Assembly (NCBI GenBank): GCA_963850345.1 | Contig: CAWKKW010000009.1 | Span: forward strand, 124,001 to 188,000 | Source of the DNA: CAWKKW01 sp963850345 | GTDB lineage: Bacteria; Acidobacteriota; Terriglobia; Terriglobales; Acidobacteriaceae | Direction: 5' to 3' | DNA length: 64,000 bases | Shown here: positions 18,031 to 27,007 of the stretch, piece by piece | Layout of the letters: each line of letters starts with the position of its first letter | Numbering within the stretch: position 1 is the first letter of the stretch | Translations under genes and position numbers: made by a program | The notes under the pieces: model-generated | Told to the model about the DNA's origin: nothing | Database searches by the model: none | The model's input: only the letters and a program-made list of their open reading frames with translations

Positions 18031-18057
18031 AGGGGGCACCCGACTCAGGTGCCCCTT
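18031..18057 (+). terminator. Intrinsic terminator after the aldo/keto reductase gene
   Basis: A 10-base-pair stem (AGGGGGCACC / GGTGCCCCTT, one G-T pair) with a 7-nt loop, 25 bases after the stop codon. It is followed by ACAATCTCG, so there is little T-run; part of the activity may lie on the opposite strand. Confidence 0.6.
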
Positions 18058-18178
18058 ACAATCTCGATCTTCAGACGGATTCCGCAGCGCGCTTCAGCTC
18101 TTTCCTGCTCAACCTTCGCGAAGGCTCCCGCTACACTGATCCCTGCGCCCTGCTCATTCCGGTCGCGGAGTCAAGCTC

Positions 18179-18859
18179 GTGCAAATCTGGAACTCCTTTC
18201 TGATCGCCTTCAGCGTCCTTTTGCCGCTGATCAATCCTCTGGGATCGGCCCTGGTCTTCCTCGGGCTGGTGGGCGCGGCCCCGCCTGCCGTCTACCACTC
18301 CCTGGCGCGCCGCATCGCCATCAACAACATCATTTTCCTGGCCGTGATTGAACTTCTCGGCTCTGCCATCCTCAATTTCTTCGGCATCTCGCTGCCTATC
18401 GTGCAGCTCACCGGGGGTGTCGTGATCGCCTCAATGGGCTGGGGCGTCCTCAACGAGAAGGACTCCAGCGCTACCTCCAAGGGCAAAGAGCGCGAATCTG
18501 AACATCGCGAAGACGTGCGCACCCGGCTACTCGAGCAGAAGGCCTTCTACCCATTCACCTTCCCTGTGACTTCCGGTCCGGGAACCCTGGTAGCCATCCT
18601 CACCCTCACCGCCCACATCTCCGGTCGTCTGTATCTGCGCAGCATCCTGGCCCATGTCGGCGTCTTTCTTGCCGTCATCGTTCTCAGCGCGCTGGTGTAC
18701 GTCTGCTATGCCTACGCACCCAGGATCACTAAGGCGATCTCGCCCGCGACCGCCCATGGCATTCTGCGCGTCGTCGCTTTTATCCTGCTGTGCATCGGGG
18801 TGCAGATCGCCTGGAACGGCCTCTCCGTGCTCCTGGCAGGCGTGCAACGAGCCCGCTGA
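18179..18859 (+). CDS. MarC-family integral membrane protein
   Basis: A 226-residue inner-membrane protein with six probable membrane segments. They include WNSFLIAFSVLLPLINPLGS (the MarC signature region with NPLGS), IFLAVIELLGSAILNFFG, IVQLTGGVVIASMGWGVLN and IVLSALVYVCYAYAPR. FPVTSGPGTLVAILTL is a second conserved block. A hydrophilic, charged loop (KDSSATSKGKERESEHREDV) separates the halves. The biological role of MarC proteins is unresolved; they were once linked to antibiotic resistance. It starts with GTG at 18179, with GGAG eleven bases upstream. Confidence 0.9.
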   Translation: MQIWNSFLIAFSVLLPLINPLGSALVFLGLVGAAPPAVYHSLARRIAINNIIFLAVIELLGSAILNFFGISLPIVQLTGGVVIASMGWGVLNEKDSSATSKGKERESEHREDVRTRLLEQKAFYPFTFPVTSGPGTLVAILTLTAHISGRLYLRSILAHVGVFLAVIVLSALVYVCYAYAPRITKAISPATAHGILRVVAFILLCIGVQIAWNGLSVLLAGVQRAR

Positions 18860-19149
18860 CCCGGAAGCTACGCGAATCACTGGCTCCAGCGCGGCCGGCG
18901 GCTTGCCCCGCAGGTTTCTACCTTGATTCGGGGCGGCAACCCTTCAGCGGAGCTGCCGCATCTGCACCACAAGAACGACTAACAAGAGTGATACGAACGA
19001 AGGGCTAAGCGACCTAAGGAGGGATTCGTTCCGCCCTCTTTCGCAGCCACCCAGCGAGCTGACACTACCGCTCGCGAGTGCCCAGTACGAACCCTGTTCG
19101 TCTTTGTTCCTGCTCTGCAAGAGAAAAAAACTTGGAGAGTTGTGTATCG

Positions 19150-19446
19150 ATGCTGATCTTATGGTCTTCCCTCGGACCGACCTCAGGCACTGAACTGCAC
19201 GGCAGGAAGAGCTGTCCTGTAGGCACTGTCATCGAGGAATACTACAAGTTGAAATTGGCCGACCACTCGGCCGCAATCAAGGCACTCAACTGGCCTTCGG
19301 AGTCGCCGTTCCCGCAGGAGAACGAGCAGGTCGCCGGGGCAAAAGCGGACATGATTAAGGCGAGTCAGGCCTTGCTCGCCCACTGGCAGGCATGCGACGA
19401 CTGTAAGCGTCAGCCGGTCCCAAAGGCCGCGGCTCCCTCCCCATAG
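19150..19446 (+). CDS. Small hypothetical protein with CDDC motif
   Basis: 98 residues from ATG 19150; the frame is open upstream from GTG 19078. No family recognised. The C-terminal two thirds look protein-like and helical (EEYYKLKLADHSAAIKALNW, AKADMIKASQALLAHWQACD) and end in the motif ACDDCKRQPVP, where two cysteines could bind a metal or form a disulfide. The N-terminus is not clearly a signal peptide. GGAG lies 16 bases before the start. It sits alone between marC and plsY. It could be a spurious frame, but length and composition make a real gene somewhat more likely than not. Confidence 0.45.
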   Translation: MLILWSSLGPTSGTELHGRKSCPVGTVIEEYYKLKLADHSAAIKALNWPSESPFPQENEQVAGAKADMIKASQALLAHWQACDDCKRQPVPKAAAPSP

Positions 19447-19591
19447 AACAAGCTCGCCGGCGTTCGCCGCCACTCCCGCAAGCGGCATGCAACTTTCGGC
19501 CTGACAATCCGTCCGCCCGGGCTCAGGTTCCTCTGAAGCCAAGGATCCGGCCTGCATCTGCCCTCCTCGATGAACTAAACTCAGATTCGAA

Positions 19592-20230
19592 ATGCCCATA
19601 GCTCCCTATCTCCTCACCGGCTGCGCTGCGTACCTGCTCGGCTCCATCCCGTTCGGGTACCTGCTGGTCCGCGTCTTCCGCAAGGAGGACATTCGGGCGA
19701 CCGGGAGCGGGAACATCGGGGCTACCAATGTCATCCGTTCGGGCGCGAAGGGGCTGGGCTTGCTGACATTTCTTCTCGACGCCGTGAAAGGCTTCGCCGC
19801 CGTGGCCCTCGCGGTCTGGATTGCGCGACTCGCCGGCCAGGACTTCGTCCCGCAGAATGCGCGTGCTATTGCCGGCGCGGCCGCCATCGTGGGCCACATC
19901 TTTCCCGTGTGGCTGCGGTTCAAGGGCGGGAAAGGTGTCGCCACGGCTCTCGGCGCGTTCCTGGCCCTGGTTCCGTATGCGGCCCTGGCCGGGCTGCTCA
20001 TCTTCGCCGCGGTTGTGCTCCTCACCCGCTACGTGTCGCTGGCCTCGGTTCTCGCCGCTGCTGCGTTTCCCATCTTCGCGCTGTGGTTTGCGCGGGACCG
20101 CACGATGCTCTTTACCGCCGTGCTCTTTCTGATCCCGTTGCTCGTGATTCTCAAGCACCGGCAGAACATCGTCCGCCTGCTGCATGGAACGGAGTACCGC
20201 TTCGGCAAGCCCAAGGTCACAGCGGCATGA
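19592..20230 (+). CDS. plsY: Acyl-phosphate:glycerol-3-phosphate acyltransferase
   Basis: A 212-residue inner-membrane enzyme that transfers an acyl group from acyl phosphate to sn-glycerol 3-phosphate, the first step of phospholipid synthesis. The three PlsY motifs are present: GSIPFGYLLVR, then GSGNIGATNVIR (phosphate-loop-like), and FKGGKGVATALGA. About five membrane segments are visible. The gene overlaps gpsA by four bases (ATGA), so the enzyme using glycerol 3-phosphate is translationally coupled with the enzyme making it. Confidence 0.96.
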   Translation: MPIAPYLLTGCAAYLLGSIPFGYLLVRVFRKEDIRATGSGNIGATNVIRSGAKGLGLLTFLLDAVKGFAAVALAVWIARLAGQDFVPQNARAIAGAAAIVGHIFPVWLRFKGGKGVATALGAFLALVPYAALAGLLIFAAVVLLTRYVSLASVLAAAAFPIFALWFARDRTMLFTAVLFLIPLLVILKHRQNIVRLLHGTEYRFGKPKVTAA

Positions 20231-21231
20231 GCCAGATCGCTGTCATGGGCAGCGGCGCCTGGGGTACCGCCATCGCTCTCGGACTCTGCGCCCGGCATGA
20301 CGTCACCCTCTGGTCGCACTCGGTCGAGGTCTGCGAACGCGTTCGCGAGAGCCGCGAAAACACCCTGTTTCTTCCCGGATTTCCCATTCCGGAGAAGCTC
20401 GTCGTCACCTCCGACGCTGCCACCGCCCTTCGCAACGCGGCAATCGTGATAAGTGTCATGCCATCGGAGTACGTGCGCACTTCGTACGAGGCCTTTGCTC
20501 CTCATCTGAGACGAGGCCAGGTCCTGGTGAGCGCTACCAAGGGCATCGAAGACGAAACCTTCCTCCGTGTCAGCGAAGTTATTGATCAGGTGCTTAGCGA
20601 TCACGGCCTCAACCTGCCGTGTGGCGTGCTGAGCGGACCGTCATTTGCGCAAGAGGTGGCCGCCGGCTCTCCGACCGCCATCACCATCGCCTTTGCTGAC
20701 ACCGCGCTCGCCGCCGGCATTCAGCGCGAATTCAGCAGCCCCTCGCTGCGCCTCTATACCAACGACGACGTGATCGGCGTGGAACTCGGCGGAGCGCTCA
20801 AGAACGTGATCGCCATTGCTTCCGGCGTCGTGGCCGGGCTCGGCCTCGGCCACAACAGCGCAGCGGCGCTCATCACTCGGGGCATCGCGGAGATCACCCG
20901 CCTCTCCGTCGCTTGCGGAGGCCGCCGCGAGACACTGGCCGGGCTCTCGGGCCTCGGTGACCTGGTGCTCACCTGCACCGGCTCGCTCTCTCGCAATCGT
21001 CTCGTAGGCATGGAATTGGGCAAGGGCCGGGCCCTCGCCGAGATCCTCGATGGCCTGCACGGCAAAGTCGCCGAAGGCGTTCGCACGACCGCCGCCGCGC
21101 TTGGCCTCGCACGCCGCATGGGAGTCGAGATGCCCATCACCGAACAGATGGACGCCATTCTGCATCACGGCAAACCTCCGCAGACCGCCATGCAACAGCT
21201 CATGTCTCGCCCCGGGCGCGACGAGTCGTAG
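20227..21231 (+). CDS. gpsA: NAD(P)H-dependent glycerol-3-phosphate dehydrogenase
   Basis: A 334-residue cytosolic enzyme that reduces dihydroxyacetone phosphate to sn-glycerol 3-phosphate for phospholipid synthesis. The N-terminal Rossmann motif is IAVMGSGAWGTAIALGL (residues 4-20). Substrate-side motifs are VSATKGIE, LSGPSFAQEVAAG, ELGGALKNVIAIASG (catalytic Lys) and LSGLGDLVLTCTG. Length is standard. The start ATG 20227 overlaps the plsY stop codon, which is why this start is chosen over the longer open frame beginning at 19909. A hairpin overlapping its stop codon probably ends the transcript. Confidence 0.96.
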   Translation: MSQIAVMGSGAWGTAIALGLCARHDVTLWSHSVEVCERVRESRENTLFLPGFPIPEKLVVTSDAATALRNAAIVISVMPSEYVRTSYEAFAPHLRRGQVLVSATKGIEDETFLRVSEVIDQVLSDHGLNLPCGVLSGPSFAQEVAAGSPTAITIAFADTALAAGIQREFSSPSLRLYTNDDVIGVELGGALKNVIAIASGVVAGLGLGHNSAAALITRGIAEITRLSVACGGRRETLAGLSGLGDLVLTCTGSLSRNRLVGMELGKGRALAEILDGLHGKVAEGVRTTAAALGLARRMGVEMPITEQMDAILHHGKPPQTAMQQLMSRPGRDES

Positions 21232-21256
21232 TGCTTCGGTTCGCACTCCTACGACT
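21224..21256 (+). terminator. Terminator-like hairpin overlapping the gpsA stop codon
   Basis: An 8-base-pair outer stem (AGTCGTAG / CTACGACT) and a 3-base-pair inner stem (TGC / GCA) are separated by a 3-base bulge, with an 8-nt loop. The tail is TTCGTAGG, weakly T-rich. The gpsA stop codon lies inside the 5' arm. Confidence 0.5.
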
Positions 21257-21333
21257 TTCGTAGGACATCGTGCGGAGCTTTTACTCCGTAAACTGGTCTG
21301 GTTATTGCTACCCCCATAGCAGTCACCCTGCTT

Positions 21334-22359
21334 ATGAGAAAGACCAGCAGTTTACGTGCGAGGCTTTTACCGCGGCTCTTCGTAGTCCTTGGCGGCATAA
21401 GCGTATTCTCGTGCGTGGTGACTGAGATCTCGGCACTCTGGCTGCGCAGCAGCGGCGCGAGTTTCTGGGTCGGCCTTACCCTGAGTCTCATCATCAGCGG
21501 AGTCATCAGCGTGCTGGTGGCGCACACTGTATCCTCCCAGAGCGAAGATCTTGTCGAGGCGATTCGCGGGGTTGCGTCGAACCATGAAAACCTCGAAGAC
21601 CTGACTCGTTCCACCTTGTTTTCTGATGTTGCGACCGAGTGGTCGCTGGCCGTACGCGGCCTTGAAGAAACCAACTTCCATCTGCAGAGCAACTCCCAGC
21701 GCACCACCACCGCCTTTCAGGATTTCATGCGCATGATGGCCAAAGCCATCGACGAGCGCACCAGCTATTTACGAGGACACTCGGAGCGCGTGGCCACCTA
21801 CTCCGCCGAGATCGCCCGCGAACTGCAGTTGAAGCCCGCAGAAGTGGAGCAGATCCGCCTGGCCGCGCTGTTGCACGACATCGGCACCATCGGCATTGAA
21901 GACAGCATCATCATGAAGAACAGCCCGCTCACACCGGAAGAGTTCGATATCGTGAAGGCGCATACGGTGAAAGGCGCCGCGATCCTGCGTCCCATCGAAC
22001 ACCTGAACGAGGTAATCCCCGGCGTCGAGTTGCACCACGAATCTCTTGACGGCCGCGGCTACCCCTACGGTCTTCACGGTGATGAAATTCCCATGATGGC
22101 TCGTATCATCGCCGTCGCCGACAGCTTCGATGCCATGACCTCTGCTCGCCCCTACCAGGCGGCCATGGATCCCAAGTACGTGCTCGAGGTTCTGAACCGC
22201 CTCTCTGGAACCCGCCACGACGCACGCGTCGTCGGTGCGCTGACCCGCCTGGTGGCTACCGGCACCATCGCCGTCAAGAACCATCGGCTGCCCATCCGCT
22301 CAGTGCGCGAGCGGGCGTCGGCCCCGGTCTCTGCCTCGAACCCGGTCCCGATGGCCTGA
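21334..22359 (+). CDS. Membrane-anchored HD-GYP domain protein (candidate c-di-GMP phosphodiesterase)
   Basis: 341 residues. Two N-terminal membrane segments (LFVVLGGISVFSCVVTEIS; VGLTLSLIISGVISVLVAH) are followed by a linker helix and a C-terminal HD-GYP domain (about 130-310). The metal-binding and signature residues are kept: HSERVATYSAEIA, HD at 181-182 (LLHDIGTIGIED), His-His-Glu at 234-236 and GRGYP at 240-244. Active HD-GYP proteins hydrolyse cyclic di-GMP. The N-terminal part contains no recognised sensor domain beyond the membrane segments. The start ATG 21334 is the first in the frame. It is a single gene, and any connection with the PilZ-containing cellulose synthase in this window is inference. 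Confidence 0.9.
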   Translation: MRKTSSLRARLLPRLFVVLGGISVFSCVVTEISALWLRSSGASFWVGLTLSLIISGVISVLVAHTVSSQSEDLVEAIRGVASNHENLEDLTRSTLFSDVATEWSLAVRGLEETNFHLQSNSQRTTTAFQDFMRMMAKAIDERTSYLRGHSERVATYSAEIARELQLKPAEVEQIRLAALLHDIGTIGIEDSIIMKNSPLTPEEFDIVKAHTVKGAAILRPIEHLNEVIPGVELHHESLDGRGYPYGLHGDEIPMMARIIAVADSFDAMTSARPYQAAMDPKYVLEVLNRLSGTRHDARVVGALTRLVATGTIAVKNHRLPIRSVRERASAPVSASNPVPMA

Positions 22360-22505
22360 AGCTCTGCCTTTCAGTTCTCGGTCATCCGCCAGGAGCCGCA
22401 CATTCCAGTTCGCCGCCACCCTCACCTTCTATCCAGCGAAATGCCGCTTGAATGAGCCGCTCGTCTGCCCTTGGTAAACTCGAAGGGAAGGATTCGAGCC
22501 AACTC

Positions 22506-23462
22506 ATGATTCAAACCCTATTCGGCAGCCTGAACGAACCGGAGAAGAAGAGCATCTTCGACCGGATGAAGCAGGCTGTCTCGCGCACGCGCGACAACCT
22601 GAACGAACGGATCGAGACCGTCATCGCGCTCACTCGCGAAGTGGACGAGTCGACCTTGGAAGACCTGGAAGTCAGCCTGCTCTCCTCCGACCTTGGTGTG
22701 ACCACGACCATGGAGGTGATCGATGCGCTGCGTGAGCGGGCCAAGCGGAAGCAGATTCGCGATGGTGCCGAGCTGAAGGAACTGCTCAAGGAACAGCTCA
22801 AGGCGATTCTCGATGAGCAACAACAGACGTTACGTATTCCCAAGGCCCCGCCGCTGGTCATCCTCATGGTCGGCGTGAACGGCACCGGCAAGACCACGAC
22901 TGCCGGTAAACTGGCGGCCTGGTATCGCGGTCAGGGCAAGACGGTGCTGCTGTGCGCGGCCGATACCTTCCGCGCTGCGGCCATTGAACAGCTCGAAGTC
23001 TGGGGCCAGCGCAGCGGCGTCGAAATCATCAAAACCAAGCAGGGCGGCGATCCGTCGGCCGTGCTCTATGACGCCATCCATGCGGCCAAGGCTCGCACCA
23101 CCGACGTGCTGATCGTCGATACGGCTGGGCGTCTCCACACCAAAAACAGCCTCATGGCCGAGCTCGAAAAGATGCGCCGCACCACGCAGCGCCTCATCCA
23201 GGATGCGCCTCATGAAGTGTTGCTGGTTATGGACGCCACCACCGGCCAGAACGGCCTGCAGCAGGCGCGCCTGTTCACAGACTCCGCAGGCGTGACCGGC
23301 ATCGTGCTGAGCAAGCTCGACGGCACCGCCAAGGGAGGCATCGCGATCGCCATTGCTCGCGAACTGAACCTGCCCGTCCGCTATGTGGGTGTCGGCGAGA
23401 AAATCGACGACCTGCTGCCCTTCGACAGCGAGGCGTTTACAGAATCACTGCTCGGAGGATGA
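22506..23462 (+). CDS. ftsY: Signal recognition particle receptor FtsY
   Basis: A 318-residue SRP GTPase that docks ribosome-SRP complexes at the inner membrane for cotranslational insertion. The N domain is about 1-95 (KSIFDRMKQAVSRTRDNLNE). The G domain follows with the P-loop GVNGTGKTTTAGKLA, the AADTFRAAAIEQLEVW block, VDTAGRLHTKNSLMAEL, DATTGQNG and LSKLDGTAKGGIAIAIA. It lacks the long acidic N-terminal A domain of E. coli FtsY, which is common outside enteric bacteria. ATG 22506 (MIQTLFGS) is chosen; ATG 22452 would add 18 residues and neither start has a strong ribosome-binding site. Confidence 0.94.
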   Translation: MIQTLFGSLNEPEKKSIFDRMKQAVSRTRDNLNERIETVIALTREVDESTLEDLEVSLLSSDLGVTTTMEVIDALRERAKRKQIRDGAELKELLKEQLKAILDEQQQTLRIPKAPPLVILMVGVNGTGKTTTAGKLAAWYRGQGKTVLLCAADTFRAAAIEQLEVWGQRSGVEIIKTKQGGDPSAVLYDAIHAAKARTTDVLIVDTAGRLHTKNSLMAELEKMRRTTQRLIQDAPHEVLLVMDATTGQNGLQQARLFTDSAGVTGIVLSKLDGTAKGGIAIAIARELNLPVRYVGVGEKIDDLLPFDSEAFTESLLGG

Positions 23463-23766
23463 GGATAATGTCCGGCAGGCAAGCAAGTTGGACGCAGCCT
23501 TAGTCGGCCAGACGTTCATCGGCACGCCGGCCATTTGACGACGCCTAAATGGCTGGCGGCGCATGTTTGAATTTGCCTTCGGTACTTCCGATTTGTGCGG
23601 GTTATCAAACTTCAGTCAGTTCGCTTCAGAATGGGAGCGTTGAGACGTATTCTTACGCTAGCAACTTGGCCCCTGGTCAAGTCAGCAACGAATGTTGACG
23701 TTTGACCCGGATCTTAAGCCTTAAGCCCTGACCTCTGGTTTCTGTTCTGCTCTTGGAGACGATCGC
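23463..23766. other. Intergenic region between ftsY and ribD; no gene seen
   Basis: 304 bases with no credible coding frame. It contains the inverted repeat listed separately and no conserved FMN riboswitch core. Confidence 0.4.
23525..23558 (+). terminator. Hairpin downstream of ftsY
   Basis: Inverted repeat with 12-base arms (CGCCGGCCATTT / AAATGGCTGGCG, one G-T pair) and a 10-nt loop, 62 bases after the ftsY stop. There is no clear T-run on the plus strand, so a terminator or a processing structure are both possible. Confidence 0.45.
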
Positions 23767-24909
23767 GTGCCTGAGCCGACCGCAGCCCCTTCCTCCGATG
23801 AACTGTGGATGTCGCGCGCGCTCGAACTCGCGCAGCAATCCGTTGGTCTGGCTTCGCCCAATCCCGCAGTCGGGTGCCTGCTGGTCCGCGACGCCTATTC
23901 GGTCGGTCAAGGTTTTCACGAGTACGACAAACTGGACCACGCTGAGGTTGTCGCTCTCGCGCATGCCCGAGACCGGGCGCACGGCGCCACTGCTTACGTC
24001 ACGCTCGAACCCTGCAGTCACCATGGCAGGACCGGGCCCTGCGCCGATGCGCTGATCGCGGCCGGCATTGCTCGCGTGGTCGTTGCCACTGCCGATCCAA
24101 ACCCGCGTGTGCAGGGTCGCGGCATCGAAAGGCTGCGCGCCGCCGGCATTGAGGTCCAGACCGGCGTTCTCAGCCAAGAAGCGCGCGCTCTCAACTGCGG
24201 ATTTGCGAAATACATCCGCACCGGCCTCCCCTTCGTCAGCCTGAAAGCCGCGCTCACTCTCGATGGCCGCATCGCGCCGCCACCCGGTACCCGAACCGTT
24301 CAGGCCCCGGTGTGGATCACCGGCCCAGCAGCCAGAGCAGCCGGGCAGCAACTCCGTCACGCCAGCGACGCCTTGATCACGGGCATCAATACGGTGCTCG
24401 ACGATGACCCTCTGTTGACCGACCGCACCGGACTTCCGCGCCGGCGCCCGCTGCTGCGCGTCGTGCTCGATTCGGCGCTGCGCCTGCCGCTCGATTCTCA
24501 ACTTGTGCGGAGCGCCCAGGAAGATCTGCTGGTCCTGTGCGCCACGCCTTTGAGCGACCGCGCGCGAATCCTGGAAGGCCTCGGCGTCCGCGTGGAGCGT
24601 GTCGAGCCCGCCCTCGGCAGCTCCCGCATCTCGCTCCGGGCCGCCCTCGAGTTTCTCGGCACGCAGCAAATCACCAGCGTCCTCATTGAGGCCGGGGCGC
24701 AGGTAAATACCAGCGCGCTCGAAGAAGACATCGTCGACCGGCTCGACTTTTTCTATGGCCCCAGGTTTCTCGGATCCACCGGTGTGCCGTTCCTCCATGC
24801 GCCCTCGGCCGATCTCCCCTCCATGCAGCGCCTCAAGGTCCGAACGATCGGCGAAGATTTCGCAGTGGAAGGCTGGCTGCACGATCCGTGGGATGGATCG
24901 ACTGAGTAG
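23767..24909 (+). CDS. ribD: Bifunctional riboflavin biosynthesis deaminase/reductase RibD
   Basis: A 380-residue cytosolic enzyme catalysing two consecutive steps of riboflavin synthesis. These are deamination of the diaminopyrimidine and NADPH-dependent reduction of its ribosyl group. The N-terminal cytidine-deaminase-like domain (about 1-145) has zinc-site motifs HAEVVAL and the PCSHHGRTGPC block, with the start pattern ALELAQQSVGLASPNPAVGC. The C-terminal reductase domain (about 155-375) has VSLKAALTLDGRIA and DALITGINTVLDDDPLLT, then VLIEAGAQVNTSAL. It starts with GTG 23767, with GGAG 11 bases upstream. Riboflavin synthase lies 1.3 kb downstream, separated by a gene on the other strand. 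Confidence 0.95.
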   Translation: MPEPTAAPSSDELWMSRALELAQQSVGLASPNPAVGCLLVRDAYSVGQGFHEYDKLDHAEVVALAHARDRAHGATAYVTLEPCSHHGRTGPCADALIAAGIARVVVATADPNPRVQGRGIERLRAAGIEVQTGVLSQEARALNCGFAKYIRTGLPFVSLKAALTLDGRIAPPPGTRTVQAPVWITGPAARAAGQQLRHASDALITGINTVLDDDPLLTDRTGLPRRRPLLRVVLDSALRLPLDSQLVRSAQEDLLVLCATPLSDRARILEGLGVRVERVEPALGSSRISLRAALEFLGTQQITSVLIEAGAQVNTSALEEDIVDRLDFFYGPRFLGSTGVPFLHAPSADLPSMQRLKVRTIGEDFAVEGWLHDPWDGSTE

Positions 24910-24967
24910 GCTGATGCGGAACAGGTTCGCGTCTGCAGCGCGGGGATCGACGCGCCAAAACAGAAAA

Positions 24968-25000
24968 AGCTGAGCAGCAGAATACATCCGCCACTCAGCT
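24968..25000 (-). terminator. Terminator of the GDSL esterase gene
   Basis: A 7-base-pair stem (AGCTGAG / CTCAGCT) with a 19-nt loop. On the minus strand it is followed directly by TTTTTCTG, a good T-run. It lies 35 bases after the stop of the minus-strand gene ending at 25035. Confidence 0.6.
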
Positions 25001-25034
25001 CCTTCCCTTACCGCAATCACTCAGGCCCGATCGC

Positions 25035-25943
25035 TCACTCGTGCCGTTCGCGCTCGAGCGCCTGCTCCGCGAGCACCGCGAAGAACGAGTGTCCAAACAC
25101 AGTCGGGTGGACTAGATCCCAGTAGTAGTGCGTCAGGGGATCGTTGCACAGGGTTGGCGGTGCAGCCGCCGCGTTGAAGCACGGAGCGGTCACATCTGTG
25201 AAGCCATAGTGCGTCGGGTCGGTGAGAACCGCGTGCTGCAGGCTGAGCGTGTCGAGGCGCACGATGCGCGTGTCTTCCGAATACGATTCCAGCGAGAGCC
25301 CGATTTCCAGTCCCCGGTTCACCGCGGCCGTGGCGATGGATGCAAACGACGAGATGCCTCGGGCCTGGGCCGCGGGCAGCAAGCCTACATCAGACAAGTT
25401 AGGCACCAGGATCGTTCTCGCGCCCGCGCGCTGCAATGCCCGCACACTGGTCAACAGCCCAAACGCGATCTCCCCGCCGAGGACTTGCGGGGAACTGCCG
25501 GTGGCGTTGAGGATGTCGTTGCCGCCGCCTTCCACAATGTAGAGCGCCTTGGGATCTGCCTTGAACTTATTCAGACTTAGATACAGCGCCACCTGCTGCG
25601 GCACGCTTGGGATCGCAGCTGTTCCCTCCGGCACCGCGGCTGTCACCTCTGCGCCGCCAAAGGCAAAGTCCGTGCCTCCCAACAGCGAGGGCTGCATGCT
25701 CACGCCGTAGGTGCCGGCCAGGTGCTCTACCCACAGCGGGCCATTCGAGAAACGCCCATGAAAGTAGGGTGCGCCGGGAACGGTTCCGCCGCTTGCGGCA
25801 AACAAATTACCCACATCGCAATAACTGTCACCGAAGACGTAAATGGCGTCGAACGCCGGCTTCTTCTCTGCGTACGCGGCCATACTCGCAATCAACGAGA
25901 GTGCCGCGGCTGTCATCAAGCGGATGCGCTTGGAAGGAAACAT
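25035..25943 (-). CDS. Secreted SGNH/GDSL-type lipase/esterase
   Basis: 302 residues with a signal peptide (MFPSKRIRLMTAAALSLIAS, then MAAYA). It is a serine esterase of the GDSL family. Block I is IYVFGDSYCDVGNL (nucleophile Ser), the oxyanion Gly/Asn residues are in ADPKALYIVEGGGNDIL, and block V is WDLVHPTVFGHSFFAV (catalytic Asp-x-x-His). Members act on lipids, acetylated polysaccharides or other esters; the substrate is not predictable here. Both ends are clean. It sits on the opposite strand between ribD and ribE, with its own terminator, so it is unrelated to riboflavin synthesis by context. Confidence 0.9.
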   Translation of the reverse strand: MFPSKRIRLMTAAALSLIASMAAYAEKKPAFDAIYVFGDSYCDVGNLFAASGGTVPGAPYFHGRFSNGPLWVEHLAGTYGVSMQPSLLGGTDFAFGGAEVTAAVPEGTAAIPSVPQQVALYLSLNKFKADPKALYIVEGGGNDILNATGSSPQVLGGEIAFGLLTSVRALQRAGARTILVPNLSDVGLLPAAQARGISSFASIATAAVNRGLEIGLSLESYSEDTRIVRLDTLSLQHAVLTDPTHYGFTDVTAPCFNAAAAPPTLCNDPLTHYYWDLVHPTVFGHSFFAVLAEQALERERHE

Positions 25944-26233
25944 GGTGCGAAACTCCTCAGGCTGGCTACACGCGTGTGCCGCCTCGTCAGGGGAATGGGC
26001 GAGCTCTGCGCAACCAACTTGCTGGATGCAGGGGCATCGTCCTGTTCGAAGTGGTTACCCGATCACCTGTCTGCGCGACCGGAGGGCGTTTTCAAGATTC
26101 GGTAACTATATCCCTTGATCGCCCCGGTTGCCTACGGGCGTTCTCGAGTGGCGAGTTCCACGTCCGCGACGCAGCAGCCTCCACGCTGGCCTCCGATTTT
26201 GAGAGCGGCGGGGCAGCGCGATAAGCTACCACC

Positions 26234-26917
26234 ATGTTCACGGGATTGATCGAGACCACCGGAAATGTGCTGCGGGTGGAGGAACGTTCGGGCGCACGTC
26301 GCATCACCGTGGCTGCTCCCTCGCTGGCCTCTCGACTGCGTACCGGCGATAGCGTTGCGGTCAGTGGCGTATGCCTCACTGCCCTCGACATTCAGCCCCA
26401 CGCCGTTCCCCCTGTATTTCACGCGGACCTCGCCGCAGAAACCGTGGCGCGCACATCCCTGGCCTCGCTCGCACCCGGCTCGACCGTCAATTTGGAGTTG
26501 CCCACGGCGGCAGGCTCCCCGCTCGGCGGGCACGTAGTTCAAGGACACATTGACGGCACCGGTAAGTTAGTCTCGCTGTTGCCCGTGGTGACAGGGGCCG
26601 ATCCTGAGTTTGCCGATTGGTGGCTGCGCGTAAGCGTGCCGCAGAATGTAAGTCGCTACATGATTGAGAAGGGATCGATCGCGGTAGAGGGTATCAGCCT
26701 GACCATCGCTAACGTCGAGAGCGATCCTGCGCACGGCACCATAGTCAGCATCGCCATCATTCCCCACACTTACGCCGCAACCAATCTGCACACGCTTGCG
26801 CCTGGCAGTCCTGTCAATATCGAAGCGGATGTGCTGGTGAAGTTCGCTGAGCAACAGAGCCGCCAGCGAGACACGTTTGACCTCACCCTCGAATACCTGA
26901 TCAGCAGCGGGTATTGA
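26234..26917 (+). CDS. ribE: Riboflavin synthase, alpha subunit
   Basis: A 227-residue enzyme that dismutates two 6,7-dimethyl-8-ribityllumazine molecules into riboflavin. The diagnostic start MFTGLIETTG is present. Two tandem lumazine-binding repeats follow, the first with RLRTGDSVAVSGVCLTAL and the second with YMIEKGSIAVEGISLTIANV. GGHVVQGHIDGTG joins them. Length is usual. Upstream is 290 bases shared with the divergent GDSL gene; I looked for an FMN riboswitch there and saw no conserved core. Confidence 0.96.
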   Translation: MFTGLIETTGNVLRVEERSGARRITVAAPSLASRLRTGDSVAVSGVCLTALDIQPHAVPPVFHADLAAETVARTSLASLAPGSTVNLELPTAAGSPLGGHVVQGHIDGTGKLVSLLPVVTGADPEFADWWLRVSVPQNVSRYMIEKGSIAVEGISLTIANVESDPAHGTIVSIAIIPHTYAATNLHTLAPGSPVNIEADVLVKFAEQQSRQRDTFDLTLEYLISSGY

Positions 26918-27007
26918 CCCCACTACAGCCCGCAGCGAATTCTCTCTGCTCTGGAAAACTTGCCACTCGCTCCCGGCGTCTCACGGTAAGCCGTAGAAGA
27001 GGGACGA

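Noticed and set aside
16951..18039. Minus-strand frame of 362 codons
   Set aside because: Exactly antisense to the aldo/keto reductase, with no recognisable domain.
19909..20226. N-terminal extension of gpsA inside plsY
   Set aside because: The open frame extends upstream but lies out of frame over plsY and lacks GpsA-like sequence; the Rossmann motif begins right after ATG 20227.
23677..25020. Minus-strand frame of 447 codons
   Set aside because: Antisense to ribD, which has full catalytic motifs.
25944..26233. FMN riboswitch upstream of riboflavin synthase
   Set aside because: The conserved AGGG...AGGC type core elements were not found on the plus strand here or upstream of ribD.
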